64,000 bases of DNA from Halocatena halophila (GCA_027563145.1 CP071306.1:2418001-2482000), one strand, 5' to 3'; shown: positions 16,443-25,750, numbered from the stretch's first letter. Program-made: numbers and translations. Notes: generated by a model from the letters alone, not told the origin.

Positions 16443-16951
16443 AGTGCAGCGATGGCGTCCTCGATGGCGTCGTACTCGGGAAACTCTGGCCACTCCGAGG
16501 CGACCCAGTCGTACAGAACCGTCCCGTCAGTGTCGATCAGAAAGACCGCTGGCCGTGGCTCGCTGATTCCCGCCATCCCGTCGAGATCGTTGACGATGTC
16601 GAACTGCTCGGCAACCTCGTTGGCTGGATCGGAAAACAGGGACGCGTCGATCTCGGTGGATCGAAGGAGTTCCGCGTGCGCGTACGGCGTCGAAATCGAA
16701 CAGCCGACGAGCTTGATCCCGTCATGGGTGTCGATTCCCCGGGACTCGAGTGTATCGTAGATATACGTCGACGGGAAGGCACCGTCCATCGGATGGAAAA
16801 CGAGCAACACAGGCTGGTCTGCATACACATCAGCGAGCGAGCGATCCTCCCAGAACTCCTCGGTGACGAGCGGTCGAGTGAACGATGGCACCGTCTCGCC
16901 AACGGTTGGATGATCTGTGTCGCCAAGTGTCACCACGTCGAACTCCATCAT
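16439..16951 (-). CDS. AhpC/TSA-type redoxin lacking the usual peroxidatic cysteine
   Basis: A 170-residue thioredoxin-fold protein of the peroxiredoxin superfamily: LGDTDHPTVGETVPSFT at the start, then VLLVFHPMDGAFPSTYIYD, where active peroxiredoxins have PxxFTxxC. The peroxidatic Cys position is not Cys here. The only cysteine visible is in KLVGCSIS. Later PRPAVFLIDTDGTVLY matches the family. Peroxidase activity by the standard mechanism is therefore doubtful; it could be a binding or regulatory redoxin. The start at 16951 (or the adjacent ATG at 16948) overlaps the upstream glutaredoxin-like gene. Confidence 0.8.
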   Translation of the reverse strand: MMEFDVVTLGDTDHPTVGETVPSFTRPLVTEEFWEDRSLADVYADQPVLLVFHPMDGAFPSTYIYDTLESRGIDTHDGIKLVGCSISTPYAHAELLRSTEIDASLFSDPANEVAEQFDIVNDLDGMAGISEPRPAVFLIDTDGTVLYDWVASEWPEFPEYDAIEDAIAAL

Positions 16952-17208
16952 TGTGACTCACCGTACGTTGCTTCGAGATACTCGACGATATTCGCGCTTT
17001 CGGCCATTGTAACCCCCGTCCGTTCGTCGACGATCGCAGGCACCGTCCGCACGCCACATAGGCGCTTGACGACCGTTCGCCTGGAGTGTAACGGCTCGAC
17101 GAACCGCGACTGGTAGGAAAGCCCAAGCGATTCGAGCGTACTGATGACTCGCTCGCAGAACGGACAGGCCTGTAACCGATACACAGTGATCGGTGGCTCA
17201 CTCGACAT
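16948..17208 (-). CDS. Glutaredoxin/GST N-terminal domain-like thiol protein
   Basis: An 86-residue single-domain protein with the thioredoxin-fold active site ACPFCERV near residue 15, then VRTVPAIVDERTG with the cis-proline, and MAESANIVEYLE as in GST N-terminal domains. It is short enough to be a glutaredoxin. Haloarchaea use gamma-glutamylcysteine rather than glutathione, so that thiol is the likely partner; this is inference. It is first gene of a three-gene operon, with coding overlaps into the redoxin and YrdC genes. Confidence 0.85.
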   Translation of the reverse strand: MSSEPPITVYRLQACPFCERVISTLESLGLSYQSRFVEPLHSRRTVVKRLCGVRTVPAIVDERTGVTMAESANIVEYLEATYGESQ

Positions 17209-17420
17209 TATACCGGACCATACGGTCGTGACCGCCTAAACGTTGGCGTCCGTAACGGGTAAAATCGCCGCCCTGACTGTGTTGCTGATGGATTGAACGG
17301 TTTGATCAACAGAATCGGCGACAATCACACAGGAGTCGGGATAAACAGTGGGGTATCGTCCAGTATTACTTCGAGATGATGGCAACGTTTAATCTCCCAG
17401 ACCTGTAATGAGGAACGCGA

Positions 17421-18812
17421 ATGGGTTTATCAGCCGCGTATACACTGGTTTCCGTGACGACAGACGCAACGATCGTCTCGCAACTGGCTCTCGGCGATGG
17501 TATTGCTATTGGTACGGATCTCATCGCAGCCCTTGGAGCGGCCAGTCTTATCCTCCTCATCGGCCTCTCGGCGTTCTTTTCTTCCTCTGAGATCGCGATG
17601 TTCTCGATTGCCTCCCACCGGGTCGAAGCGCTCGCTCAAGAGCGCACGGCAGGAAAAACGCTCAAAGCATTGAAAGACGACCCACACCGGCTGCTCGTGA
17701 CGATCCTGGTGGGGAACAACCTCGCCAACATCGCGATGTCGTCGATCGCCACCGGCGTGCTGGCGATGTACACCGACCAGGGAACGGCCGTCGCGGTGGC
17801 TACGTTCGGAATTACCGGGCTCGTCCTGTTGTTCGGCGAGAGCTGGCCGAAATCCTACGCAATCGAAAATTCGGAGTCGTGGTCGCTCCGTGTGTCACGC
17901 CCGCTAAAAGTCGCCGAATATCTCCTGATGCCACTCGTGGTGTTGTTCGATTTTCTCACCCGACAGATTAACCGGATCACTGGCGGCCAGACGGCGATCG
18001 AATCGTCGTACGTCACCCGCCAGGAGATCGTCGACATCATCGAAACCGGCGAGCGTGAGGGTGTCCTCGACGCCGAAGAACGGGACATCCTGCAACGGAC
18101 CCTTCGGTTCAACGATACAATAGCCAAAGAGGTGATGACGCCTCGGCTCGACATCACAGCCCTTGAATCGAGCGCGAGCATCGATGAGGGTATCGAACGC
18201 TGTATCCAGAGCGGCCACGCGAGGCTCCCGGTGTACGATGGCAGCCTCGACAACATCGTCGGCGTCGTTCACGTTCGGGATCTGGTTCGAGATCGCACGT
18301 ACGGCGAGGGGACCGACGTCGATCTCGAGGATCTCACCCAGCCAGTCTTACACGTCCCAGAGTCGAAAAATGTCGACGAACTCCTGCGTGAGATGCGCGA
18401 AAATCGCATGCATATGGTCGTCGTTATCGATGAGTTCGGCACTACTGAAGGACTGATTACCATGGAAGATGCCGTCGAAGAGATCGTCGGCGAAATCCTC
18501 GAAGGGGGTGAGGACGAGCCGGTCGAATTCGTCGATGAGGAGACAGCCATCGTCCGAGGCGAAGTCAACATCGAGATCGTCAACGACGCACTCGACATCG
18601 AACTCCCCGAGGGCGAAGAGTTCGAAACGATCGCGGGATTCGTCTTCAATCGCGTTGGCAGGCTCGTCGAACCCGGCGAAGCTGTCGAGTATGAGGATGT
18701 TACCATTACGATCGAACAGGTTGACAACACGCGCATCATGAAAGCCCGCATCGTCAAAACATCCACAGACCCAGTTGTGGAGGCTGATAGCCCAGAAACG
18801 ATTGAATCGTAG
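17421..18812 (+). CDS. CNNM/CorC-HlyC family membrane protein with paired CBS domains
   Basis: A 463-residue protein with the three-part architecture of the family: DUF21 membrane domain about 30-190 with LSAFFSSSEIAMFS; a pair of CBS domains about 210-340 (VMTPRLDITAL, GHARLPVYDGS, HMVVVIDEFGTTEGLITMED); and a CorC_HlyC transporter-associated domain about 355-435. Homologues are linked to Mg2+ or other ion homeostasis. A TATA-like GTTTAATC near 17388 lies about 30 bases before the ATG, suggesting a leaderless mRNA. No partner gene is adjacent. Confidence 0.88.
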   Translation: MGLSAAYTLVSVTTDATIVSQLALGDGIAIGTDLIAALGAASLILLIGLSAFFSSSEIAMFSIASHRVEALAQERTAGKTLKALKDDPHRLLVTILVGNNLANIAMSSIATGVLAMYTDQGTAVAVATFGITGLVLLFGESWPKSYAIENSESWSLRVSRPLKVAEYLLMPLVVLFDFLTRQINRITGGQTAIESSYVTRQEIVDIIETGEREGVLDAEERDILQRTLRFNDTIAKEVMTPRLDITALESSASIDEGIERCIQSGHARLPVYDGSLDNIVGVVHVRDLVRDRTYGEGTDVDLEDLTQPVLHVPESKNVDELLREMRENRMHMVVVIDEFGTTEGLITMEDAVEEIVGEILEGGEDEPVEFVDEETAIVRGEVNIEIVNDALDIELPEGEEFETIAGFVFNRVGRLVEPGEAVEYEDVTITIEQVDNTRIMKARIVKTSTDPVVEADSPETIES

Positions 18813-18976
18813 TATTAGTTACAATTTTTCGACAGTGAAGGCGACACGGTGTCGGGGACCGCGGGCTGGCGAGACCGTCGCTCTGTACCGATTCTGGCGG
18901 TGGGTAGTTCACAGAGTCCCCAGCGATTGATATGGTCTCGAAATATTGATGGGTCCGGAACCGGTAGCGATTCCCA

Positions 18977-20455
18977 ATGAATGAGCGGGCCACGAAACGT
19001 GGGTCTGTGAACGTCGTTGGGACAGCACACGTCTCAGCGGAGAGTGCAGAACGTGTCGAGCAGGTTATCGACGAAGAACAGCCCGATGTCGTCGCCGTTG
19101 AGCTCGATGAGGGCCGTTACCGGCAGCTGAAAGGTCACGAACCGGAGGATCTCGACGCCGGTGATCTTCTTCATGGCAACACTGTATTCCAGTTTTTGGC
19201 CTACTGGATGCTTTCGTACGTACAAACCCGACTCGGTGAGCAGTTCGACATCGATCCCGGTGCGGACATGCTGTCGGCAGTGGAAACGGCAGAATCCAAC
19301 GACATCGATGTAGCGCTCGTCGATCGAGACATTCAGATGACGATTCAGCGATTCTGGGCACGGCTCACTGTACGAGAGAAGATTCGTCTCGTCTGCGAGC
19401 TTGGCTACGGACTGGTTGGTGGTCCGATGGTTGGATTGTACGTCGGACTGTTCATCGGAATCATTGGCGCGGTCGTGATCTCGGGATTCGGTGGCCCGTT
19501 TGTGTTGACCTCATTGGGGACTGGAACCCTCATTTCGATTCTGGATACGATCACGATGGCGCTGTTGATCGGTGGGACAGTCGGCTTGCTCATCACCACC
19601 GTCGTCACCCTCGCTGTCGATCCTGAAGAAGAAGACATCGATGAGTTCGATATCGAGCAACTAACCGAGGGTGATGTCGTCACTGCCATGATGGAGGAGT
19701 TTCGGCGATTTTCGCCCGGTGGAGCCGAGGCGTTGATCGATGAGCGTGATGCGTTTATTGCACACAAACTGGTTGCCCTTCGTGAGAGCGGTCGTGATGT
19801 CGTCGCCGTCGTGGGTGCCGGACACCGCGCGGGGATCGAGTCGTATCTCAGCCAGCCCGAGACGCTCCCACCGATGGAGTCGCTGGTTGGCGAACAACGA
19901 AGCAGTCGGTTTTCTGCCTACTCACTCTTTGGGTACCTGCTCACGATCGGATTTCTCGCCTTTTTTGCGCTGATCGCGATGGCCGGCGTCGGTAACGCCT
20001 TTTTTCTGAAGGTGATCGGGGCGTGGTTTCTGTTTAACGGGCTGATCACAGTTGGGCTCTCGCGACTCGGTGGTGCACACTGGCCGAGCGCGTTCGTCGG
20101 CGGTGCCCTTGCCTGGCTCACCTCGTTGAATCCAATGCTTGCGCCCGGCTGGTTCGCCGGCTACGTGGAACTGCGATACGTGTCGGTCAACGTGACGGAC
20201 ATCGCCACGCTAAATGAGATCCTCAGCGACGAAGAGAGCCCCCTGTTCGATCTGCTCGCCCGCATGCGTGAGGTCCCACTGTTCAATCTCATTCTCGTCG
20301 TTGCGATGACCAACGTCGGCAGCATGATTGGGACGTTTCTCTTTCTCGGCGCGATTCCACATCTCTTCGGAGATGTATCAGTCGTGCAACTAATGGTGAC
20401 GGGCGCACAAGAGAGCTTTAGTATGGTACTGGATTCACTCCAGGGGATCCTATGA
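18977..20455 (+). CDS. TraB/PrgY family membrane protein
   Basis: A 492-residue protein. The N-terminal soluble TraB domain has NVVGTAHVSAES, VVAVELDEGRY and a later VVAVVGAGHRAGI, the conserved Gx2H/E pattern of the TraB/TIKI metalloprotease-like fold. Two helices (about 155-215) split the domain, and about five more helices follow (about 310-490). Bacterial PrgY and TraB reduce peptide pheromone activity; the archaeal role is unknown. The stop overlaps the start of the following M50 protease gene by 4 bases, so the two are almost certainly co-translated and may form one membrane proteolysis module. Confidence 0.88.
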   Translation: MNERATKRGSVNVVGTAHVSAESAERVEQVIDEEQPDVVAVELDEGRYRQLKGHEPEDLDAGDLLHGNTVFQFLAYWMLSYVQTRLGEQFDIDPGADMLSAVETAESNDIDVALVDRDIQMTIQRFWARLTVREKIRLVCELGYGLVGGPMVGLYVGLFIGIIGAVVISGFGGPFVLTSLGTGTLISILDTITMALLIGGTVGLLITTVVTLAVDPEEEDIDEFDIEQLTEGDVVTAMMEEFRRFSPGGAEALIDERDAFIAHKLVALRESGRDVVAVVGAGHRAGIESYLSQPETLPPMESLVGEQRSSRFSAYSLFGYLLTIGFLAFFALIAMAGVGNAFFLKVIGAWFLFNGLITVGLSRLGGAHWPSAFVGGALAWLTSLNPMLAPGWFAGYVELRYVSVNVTDIATLNEILSDEESPLFDLLARMREVPLFNLILVVAMTNVGSMIGTFLFLGAIPHLFGDVSVVQLMVTGAQESFSMVLDSLQGIL

Positions 20456-21102
20456 GCCACGAGCGGCGGTCGATTCGGTTCAGCGGTCGAGAGATTCAGG
20501 ATCTGTTGATCGCGTGGATCGCACTGGGCGTTGCGTTTGCGTTTTTGCTCAACCGTCAGCTGGTGAGTGCGCTGTTTGGCGCGACCGGCATCGTTGCCGT
20601 TGACGATGCCATCATCACCGTCGGGGTTAGCATGGCGACGGTTGGCGTTGGCTTTCTGTTGCACGAACTCGCACACAAGGTCGTCGCGATCAAGTTCGGT
20701 CGAGTAGCGGAGTTTCGGGCGGACTACTCGATGTTGTTGCTCGCGGTCGGAGCCGGGATCGCAGGCTTTCTGTTCGCCGCTCCTGGCGCGGTGTATCACG
20801 CCGGCCGGGAGATCACGGCCAGGGAGAACGGCCTGATCGCGATCGCTGGCCCAGTGACGAATCTGTTGCTCGCGGGGCTGTTTTTCCCGCTTGTGGTGCT
20901 CGCGCCGTCACCGATCGTCTACCAGGCCGGACAGCTCGGCGTGACCGTCAATCTCGTGCTGGCGGCGTTCAACATGATCCCGTTCGGGCCGCTCGATGGG
21001 CGAACGGTGATCAGCTGGTCGGTCATCGTGTTTGCGCTCGTGTTCGGGCTCTCGGTGGTGTTGACCTATCTGTCGTGGACGCGGATTGGACTGGGATTCT
21101 AG
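20452..21102 (+). CDS. M50 family intramembrane zinc metalloprotease
   Basis: A 216-residue polytopic membrane protein. The zinc-binding HELAHK (HExxH) lies in the second helix region near residue 72, and the second conserved motif NMIPFGPLDGR, with the third metal ligand Asp, is near 180. This is the compact site-2-protease form without PDZ or CBS domains. It would cleave membrane proteins in or near the bilayer; the substrate is unknown. ATG at 20452 overlaps the TraB stop (ATGA). Confidence 0.9.
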   Translation: MSHERRSIRFSGREIQDLLIAWIALGVAFAFLLNRQLVSALFGATGIVAVDDAIITVGVSMATVGVGFLLHELAHKVVAIKFGRVAEFRADYSMLLLAVGAGIAGFLFAAPGAVYHAGREITARENGLIAIAGPVTNLLLAGLFFPLVVLAPSPIVYQAGQLGVTVNLVLAAFNMIPFGPLDGRTVISWSVIVFALVFGLSVVLTYLSWTRIGLGF

Positions 21103-21103
21103 G

Positions 21104-21517
21104 TCACCACGTTCTGGTTGGTAGCAAGGTCGCAGGGGAAACACGGTGTGGGACGCCCTCGAGTGGAACGATCACGTCGATATCGTAGTCCATGAGCAGC
21201 TCTCGACACGCTCCACACGGCGGAACGACCGCAGGAACGTCCGAATCGAACGCAACGGCGACAGCGCACTCGAGATCATCATGGGCGTTTCCGTCCGCGA
21301 TTGCTGTGCCGATGGCAGACGGCTCCGCACACTGTGAAACCCGTCCAATGTTTGCCGGAAGGCTAACCCCATCGTAGGAGTCGCCAGCTGCCGTCCTGAT
21401 GGCAGCAGCGACGATGTGCGCTCCGTCGAAAAAGTTGGGATCGTACGCCCCTTTACACGTCGTTCGCGCTCGATCGAGCAGCCGTTCGTCTCGGTCTGTG
21501 AGTGTCTTTGCATCCAT
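21104..21517 (-). CDS. cdd: Cytidine deaminase
   Basis: A 137-residue enzyme of the homotetrameric cytidine deaminase type, converting cytidine or deoxycytidine to uridine for pyrimidine salvage. The zinc site is clear: CAEPSAIG (Cys and catalytic Glu) and PPCGACRELL (two Cys). The ATG at 21517 starts MDAKTLTDRD; another ATG at 21544 would add nine residues. The long open frame further upstream runs antisense to purM and is not real. The gene is convergent with the M50 protease gene, one base apart, and divergent from purM. Confidence 0.88.
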   Translation of the reverse strand: MDAKTLTDRDERLLDRARTTCKGAYDPNFFDGAHIVAAAIRTAAGDSYDGVSLPANIGRVSQCAEPSAIGTAIADGNAHDDLECAVAVAFDSDVPAVVPPCGACRELLMDYDIDVIVPLEGVPHRVSPATLLPTRTW

Positions 21518-21583
21518 GGCAACTGATCGTGTGTTGGCGTGCATGACAGTGCCCTTTTGGGCCCTGGCGGCTGAGCGTCTCGT

Positions 21584-22573
21584 ATGACCGACGAGGAGGG
21601 GATGACGTATGCTGAGGCGGGTGTCGATATCGATGCCAGTGAGGCCGCCACGGCTGCGTTGCTCGATGCCGTCAGCGCACAGGTAACCGACGAAACGGAC
21701 AGCGACTACGCCGGCCTGATTGATATCGGTGATCGGTATTTGGCGCTCGCAACCGACGGCGTCGGCACTAAACTGCTCGTTGCCGAAGCGCTGGGCGATT
21801 ACTCCACTGTTGGCATCGATTGCATAGCGATGAACGTCAACGACCTCGTTGCGGCCGGCATCCAGCCCGTGGCGTTCGTGGACTATCTCGCCATCGACGA
21901 ACCCGACGACGAAACCGCCACCCAGATCGGCGAGGGGCTCGCGGCTGGTGCCGAGCATGCCGAGATGGCGCTGGTCGGCGGCGAAACTGCGGTGATGCCC
22001 GACGTGGTCAGCGGCCTTGATCTCGCGGGAACCTGTGCTGGGTTGGCACCGAAAGACGCCGTCCTCTCTGGAACTGTAGCCCCCGGCGATCGACTCGTTG
22101 GCGTTCCATCTTCGGGAATCCACTCGAACGGGCTGACGCTTGCTCGAACGGCCGCCACGAGCGACCACAGCTACACTGATCCGTTCCCACTCGACACCAA
22201 TCGAACGATCGGAGACGTACTGCTGGAACCAACCCGTCTCTACACCGATCTGCTCGAGCCGATCTGGGAGCACGCTGTGGACGCGGCCGCGCACATCACC
22301 GGCGGGGGATGGACGAACCTCCTGCGGATGGGTGAATTCGACTACGTCATCGACGATCCGTTCGACGCACAACCAGTGTTCGAGTTCATCCAGTCCGAAG
22401 GAACTGTTAGCGACGAGGAAATGCACCGAACGTTCAACATGGGCACTGGCTTTGTGATGGCTGTCGATCACACCGACGCAGAACACCTCGCCAGCGCTGT
22501 TGATGGTCGAGTGATCGGCCACGTCGAAGATGGTGACGGCACCGTCTCAATCAGAAATCTGCAACTTTCCTGA
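21584..22573 (+). CDS. purM: Phosphoribosylformylglycinamidine cyclo-ligase (AIR synthetase)
   Basis: A 329-residue enzyme for the fifth step of purine synthesis, ATP-dependent closure of FGAM to AIR. Motifs: MTYAEAGVDI at the start, ATDGVGTKLLVAE, the metal/ATP region IDCIAMNVNDLVAAGIQP, VGGETAVMPD, GVPSSGIHSNG and MGTGFVMAV. Length and order are standard. It starts 66 bases from the divergent cdd start, with a GC-rich shared promoter containing GGGCCC. Confidence 0.93.
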   Translation: MTDEEGMTYAEAGVDIDASEAATAALLDAVSAQVTDETDSDYAGLIDIGDRYLALATDGVGTKLLVAEALGDYSTVGIDCIAMNVNDLVAAGIQPVAFVDYLAIDEPDDETATQIGEGLAAGAEHAEMALVGGETAVMPDVVSGLDLAGTCAGLAPKDAVLSGTVAPGDRLVGVPSSGIHSNGLTLARTAATSDHSYTDPFPLDTNRTIGDVLLEPTRLYTDLLEPIWEHAVDAAAHITGGGWTNLLRMGEFDYVIDDPFDAQPVFEFIQSEGTVSDEEMHRTFNMGTGFVMAVDHTDAEHLASAVDGRVIGHVEDGDGTVSIRNLQLS

Positions 22574-22628
22574 ACGACGGGAAACAACCCTTTAACCGAT
22601 TGACTGCAGTATCTGCGGGGAAATTTCC

Positions 22629-22649
22629 ACCACATTAATAAAATGTGGT
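22629..22649. promoter_or_regulatory. Palindrome over the TATA region of the first lipoprotein gene
   Basis: Perfect inverted repeat ACCACATT-AATAA-AATGTGGT. Its centre overlaps a TTAATAAAA TATA-like sequence about 35-40 bases before the lipoprotein ATG. It may be an operator; an end-of-transcript hairpin for purM is the alternative, though no T-run follows directly. Confidence 0.45.
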
Positions 22650-22676
22650 ATATGGGTCGGCGGAAAATATGGGCGT

Positions 22677-23222
22677 ATGAGTCGCAAAGCAGTGTTGATG
22701 GTGGTCGTGCTGCTGGTACTGCCGATGATGGCGGGGTGTAGTGGTTCTGAGCAACCACCAACCCCGGGCGAACAAACCCAAACGTCGCCTGAAGCCGACA
22801 GTAACGTCCCAGCGACGGAGACAAACACAGAAACTGCGGGACCACAGACGACGATGGGGCCGACGGACGAACGAATGGAGTCGTTCCAATCCGAACTCGA
22901 AGATCGTGGGATCATGGTCCAGCGTATCGAACACGACGGCGACCGGATTGATGTCTGGTACCGAACAATCAAGCGCACACGGTCGCATCACCTCCGAACG
23001 ATGGACGACTTCACCGACGAGTATGCGAGTTTGCTTCGAAACGGTGGAACCGCAGATCGACTCGAAGTTCGAATGCTGAACGGCCACGGAGAGCCGATTG
23101 GCCGATTCCACATCATGCGCGGCTGGATTGAGTCATTCGACAACGGCGGAATGACAGAACGAGAGCTAGAAAATCGAACCGTTGAGACCTTAGAGCCATC
23201 GGATCCCGAATTCTTCCGGTAG
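22677..23222 (+). CDS. Haloarchaeal lipoprotein, paralogue of the next gene
   Basis: A 181-residue protein with a hydrophobic signal and lipobox MMAGCSGS, so it is probably lipid-anchored outside the cell. A Thr/Pro/Glu-rich linker (about 22-62) is followed by a conserved alpha/beta domain with ELEDRGIMVQRIEHDGDRIDVWY and RDIxFDNGG-like turns near 150-165 (SFDNGGMTERELENR). Function unknown. It shares the domain plan with the lipoprotein encoded 87 bases downstream, so the two are tandem duplicates. Confidence 0.75.
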   Translation: MSRKAVLMVVVLLVLPMMAGCSGSEQPPTPGEQTQTSPEADSNVPATETNTETAGPQTTMGPTDERMESFQSELEDRGIMVQRIEHDGDRIDVWYRTIKRTRSHHLRTMDDFTDEYASLLRNGGTADRLEVRMLNGHGEPIGRFHIMRGWIESFDNGGMTERELENRTVETLEPSDPEFFR

Positions 23223-23309
23223 GGGCGATACGAGGTGATGCTATCGATTGAATATTCGTTCTTCTATCGAATAAAATGAGGTTAGTGAATGTAGCTACAC
23301 TAGGTGTAT

Positions 23310-23918
23310 ATGCACCGAAAGTCGGTTGTAGTGGTGTTCGTGTTGATCGGTGTCGTTGTGGCGGGCTGTAGCAGTCAGCCCACCGAAGGGCCACAGACAG
23401 AGAACGTACCGGCGACAATTTCTGAGACGCAAACGTCCGACTCGTCGACCTCACAGATGCCAGCAACGCCAACGGCGACGACCACGGCGGAAGAATCGTC
23501 GCCGGAGGTTCGGGCTCTTAGAGACGAGCTCACCGACCGAGGCATCTCCGTTCGCTCGCTTGAGCAGTCCGGCGATCAGATTGATCTGACCTACGGAACG
23601 ATCGAAACGCGACTCGACGAACATAGTCACGAACGGGCGGTCGTCGTGCGATCATACTACCAGGTGTACCGTACGGGGGGATCCTCCGAGCGCCTCAACG
23701 CTCAAATCGTCGATCAGAACGGCGAATCGATCGGGAGCTATCACGTCGATAGCGACTGGCTCTCGGCGTACAGCAACGGCGGGTTGACCGACAGGGAACT
23801 CCTCGAACGGGTGAGTAGCACTCTCGAAACGTCGAAGCCATCCTACTTCCAGAACACGAGCGAATCGATCCGATCGATACCCTCCAGCGGTAACTGGCTC
23901 GATCGCTCCAGTCAGTAA
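23310..23918 (+). CDS. Haloarchaeal lipoprotein, second tandem paralogue
   Basis: A 202-residue protein with lipobox VVAGCSSQ, an acidic Thr/Ser-rich linker to about residue 60, and the same C-terminal domain as its neighbour: LRDELTDRGISVRSLEQSGDQIDLTY, then AYSNGGLTDRELLERV. The ATG at 23310 is preferred to a GTG two codons earlier. A GAATAAAAT sequence near 23268 may be its own TATA element. The C-terminus is about 20 residues longer than in the paralogue. Function unknown. Confidence 0.75.
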   Translation: MHRKSVVVVFVLIGVVVAGCSSQPTEGPQTENVPATISETQTSDSSTSQMPATPTATTTAEESSPEVRALRDELTDRGISVRSLEQSGDQIDLTYGTIETRLDEHSHERAVVVRSYYQVYRTGGSSERLNAQIVDQNGESIGSYHVDSDWLSAYSNGGLTDRELLERVSSTLETSKPSYFQNTSESIRSIPSSGNWLDRSSQ

Positions 23919-24011
23919 TATCAGAAACTTGCTTTTAATTCATTCTTGAATGGTGTGGTCCATCGATAGAATGCCCGTAACGCAAAAGTACTGGCTCACA
24001 AATAACGGGAT

Positions 24012-24707
24012 ATGACTATCAATAAATTGGTATCTAGGCGGAATTTCATCAGGGCTGCCACGGGAGCCACATCGGTCGCAACCGTCCAACCGGTGGCGGG
24101 ACAGACAGGAACGAACAACACTACCGACAACGAAACAGGAGAGAACGCGACGGACAACGCCACCGGCAATGCAACAGGAAACGCAACTGGAACTGGCGCA
24201 CAACAGACCGGTCCGATCGACTTCGGTGGATATCTCGACGATCTCACCTACTGGGATGGGCAGGCCGTCGATCTCACGGGACAGGGGGCGGTTCAGATCA
24301 CCGTCGGAGCAAGCGCGAACAACAACCTCTCCTTTGAACCAGTGGCGGTCCACGTTGATCCGGGAACCGCTGTCACGTGGGAATGGAGCGGCGACGGTGG
24401 CGCACACAACGTCGTTTCCGAAACAGATGCGTTCACCAGCGGCAGCCCGACCGGCACAGCCGGCACGACCTTCTCATATACGTTCGAAGAAGATGGAATT
24501 TTCAACTACTACTGCGACCCACACCGCGCGTCCGGCATGCTGGGATCGGTTGCAGTTGGCTCTGTCCCACGGAAAGCTCCAGTGACGCCGGCTCCTCCCG
24601 CCGTCAATACTGGTACGAAACAACTGGCTGTTGGTGCCGCTGGAACGATGGCTGGCGTCCTTGGACTGGTGTTTTTCTTTCTCAAGTATGGTGGTGACTA
24701 TGAATAA
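24012..24707 (+). CDS. Halocyanin-like type I blue copper protein
   Basis: A 231-residue protein. A Tat signal (SRRNFIRAATGA) is followed by a repetitive Asn-Ala-Thr/Gly linker with many N-x-T sequons (about 32-65), then a plastocyanin-like domain about 70-180. Copper ligands are visible: His in GGAHNVVS, and Cys, His and Met in YYCDPHRASGM. A single C-terminal membrane helix (about 205-225) would anchor it to the outer face of the membrane. Halocyanins carry electrons near the respiratory chain. No oxidase gene is adjacent. Long AT-rich DNA follows the gene. Confidence 0.9.
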   Translation: MTINKLVSRRNFIRAATGATSVATVQPVAGQTGTNNTTDNETGENATDNATGNATGNATGTGAQQTGPIDFGGYLDDLTYWDGQAVDLTGQGAVQITVGASANNNLSFEPVAVHVDPGTAVTWEWSGDGGAHNVVSETDAFTSGSPTGTAGTTFSYTFEEDGIFNYYCDPHRASGMLGSVAVGSVPRKAPVTPAPPAVNTGTKQLAVGAAGTMAGVLGLVFFFLKYGGDYE

Positions 24708-24901
24708 ATATCATTAATATTAGATTTATAAAAGTTTTTCACATGGTAAAATGACATCTGTAAAACGATGTTTTCCCCCTACAAACACCCATTTTACGAT
24801 ACATCTATTCAACCCTTAATACATATGCTTCCATGATTTTCTAATATTTTTATCATTATAACTGAGGACAGCTATAAGATGGGAGAATTCGAACAGCAGC
24901 T
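24708..24901. other. AT-rich intergenic region
   Basis: 194 bases of unusually low GC for this genome, with several T-runs (for example AAGTTTTTC near 24735) that could end the halocyanin transcript, and TATA-like words near 24845-24860 that could serve the next gene. Confidence 0.4.
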
Positions 24902-25750
24902 ATGCCGCTGACCAACGGTACTGATGAACAGTGGTCGATGGATCGTCGGACGCTCTTAAAGCGGACGGGCGTCGCTGGAATTGGACTTGCTGGGACGGCC
25001 TCTGCAATCGATCGCACAGCCGCACAGACCTCCTGTGGTGAGCAGTCGTTCATGGTTGCCTACGAAGAGCTGCGTCCCAAACGGGCCGACTGGGACTACA
25101 ACGACTTCACACATGAAGTGCGCGTAGCGTTTAACGAACCGAACGATCAGGCGAAGCTCACCGTCAGTCCGATTGCTGCACTCGCAGGACTCAAAAGCGA
25201 TCTTGAGATCCACCTCCCGAAATCGCTCATTCACTCCAACGCATCGTATCGCGTCGAACGACGGGATATCCCGACACAGACGGTGACGAAAGTCCAGGAG
25301 GGCCACGTCTCACGGGGAACGAGCCTGAACACACGTCTCGTTAACACGGTCGGTGATGCGGTAACGAGCGGCTCTGCCGATAGCTGTCCGATGACTCGCC
25401 ATGAGCTCACGCTGACGGTCGATTTCGAACGATCGTTCCCCTCGGAGACCGCATGTCCGTGGCCCCTCCCCACGAAAGACGAGTTTGGCACGCACGGCAG
25501 CGAGCTGTTTTTCACACCCGCGCTGCGCAGGCTTGACACTGGCAAGCGGGTTATGCCCGGTGACGATCGATTCTTGTTGCTCCCCTCTCCACAAGACGAA
25601 TCAAGCTGGGCGCGACCCAAAGAGGGCGTCCACATCGCAGACGCATACGAGAGCGTTTCACGAACCGAACAGAGCAGTGTGCCGTCGTTTGACCGAAAGG
25701 ACTGGTTCCGGCGCGAGTACGCGAACGAAAAATTCGTTTATAACTGCTAA
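24902..25750 (+). CDS. Tat-secreted protein with an LruC-like motif
   Basis: A 282-residue protein. It has a Tat signal (DRRTLLKRTGVAGIGLAG); the start may be at 24902 or at the internal ATG at 24938 just before DRRT. The mature part opens with EELRPKRADWDYNDFTHEV, the aromatic/Asp pattern of LruC-type extracellular domains, which are thought to bind calcium or glycans. Further on are beta-rich segments and three cysteines. Function unknown. It is the middle member of a run of exported proteins. Confidence 0.65.
   Translation: MPLTNGTDEQWSMDRRTLLKRTGVAGIGLAGTASAIDRTAAQTSCGEQSFMVAYEELRPKRADWDYNDFTHEVRVAFNEPNDQAKLTVSPIAALAGLKSDLEIHLPKSLIHSNASYRVERRDIPTQTVTKVQEGHVSRGTSLNTRLVNTVGDAVTSGSADSCPMTRHELTLTVDFERSFPSETACPWPLPTKDEFGTHGSELFFTPALRRLDTGKRVMPGDDRFLLLPSPQDESSWARPKEGVHIADAYESVSRTEQSSVPSFDRKDWFRREYANEKFVYNC

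Noticed and set aside
21518..22522. N-terminal extension of the cytidine deaminase frame to 22522
   Set aside because: The extension is antisense to purM and does not look like protein; the deaminase motif begins right after the ATG at 21517.
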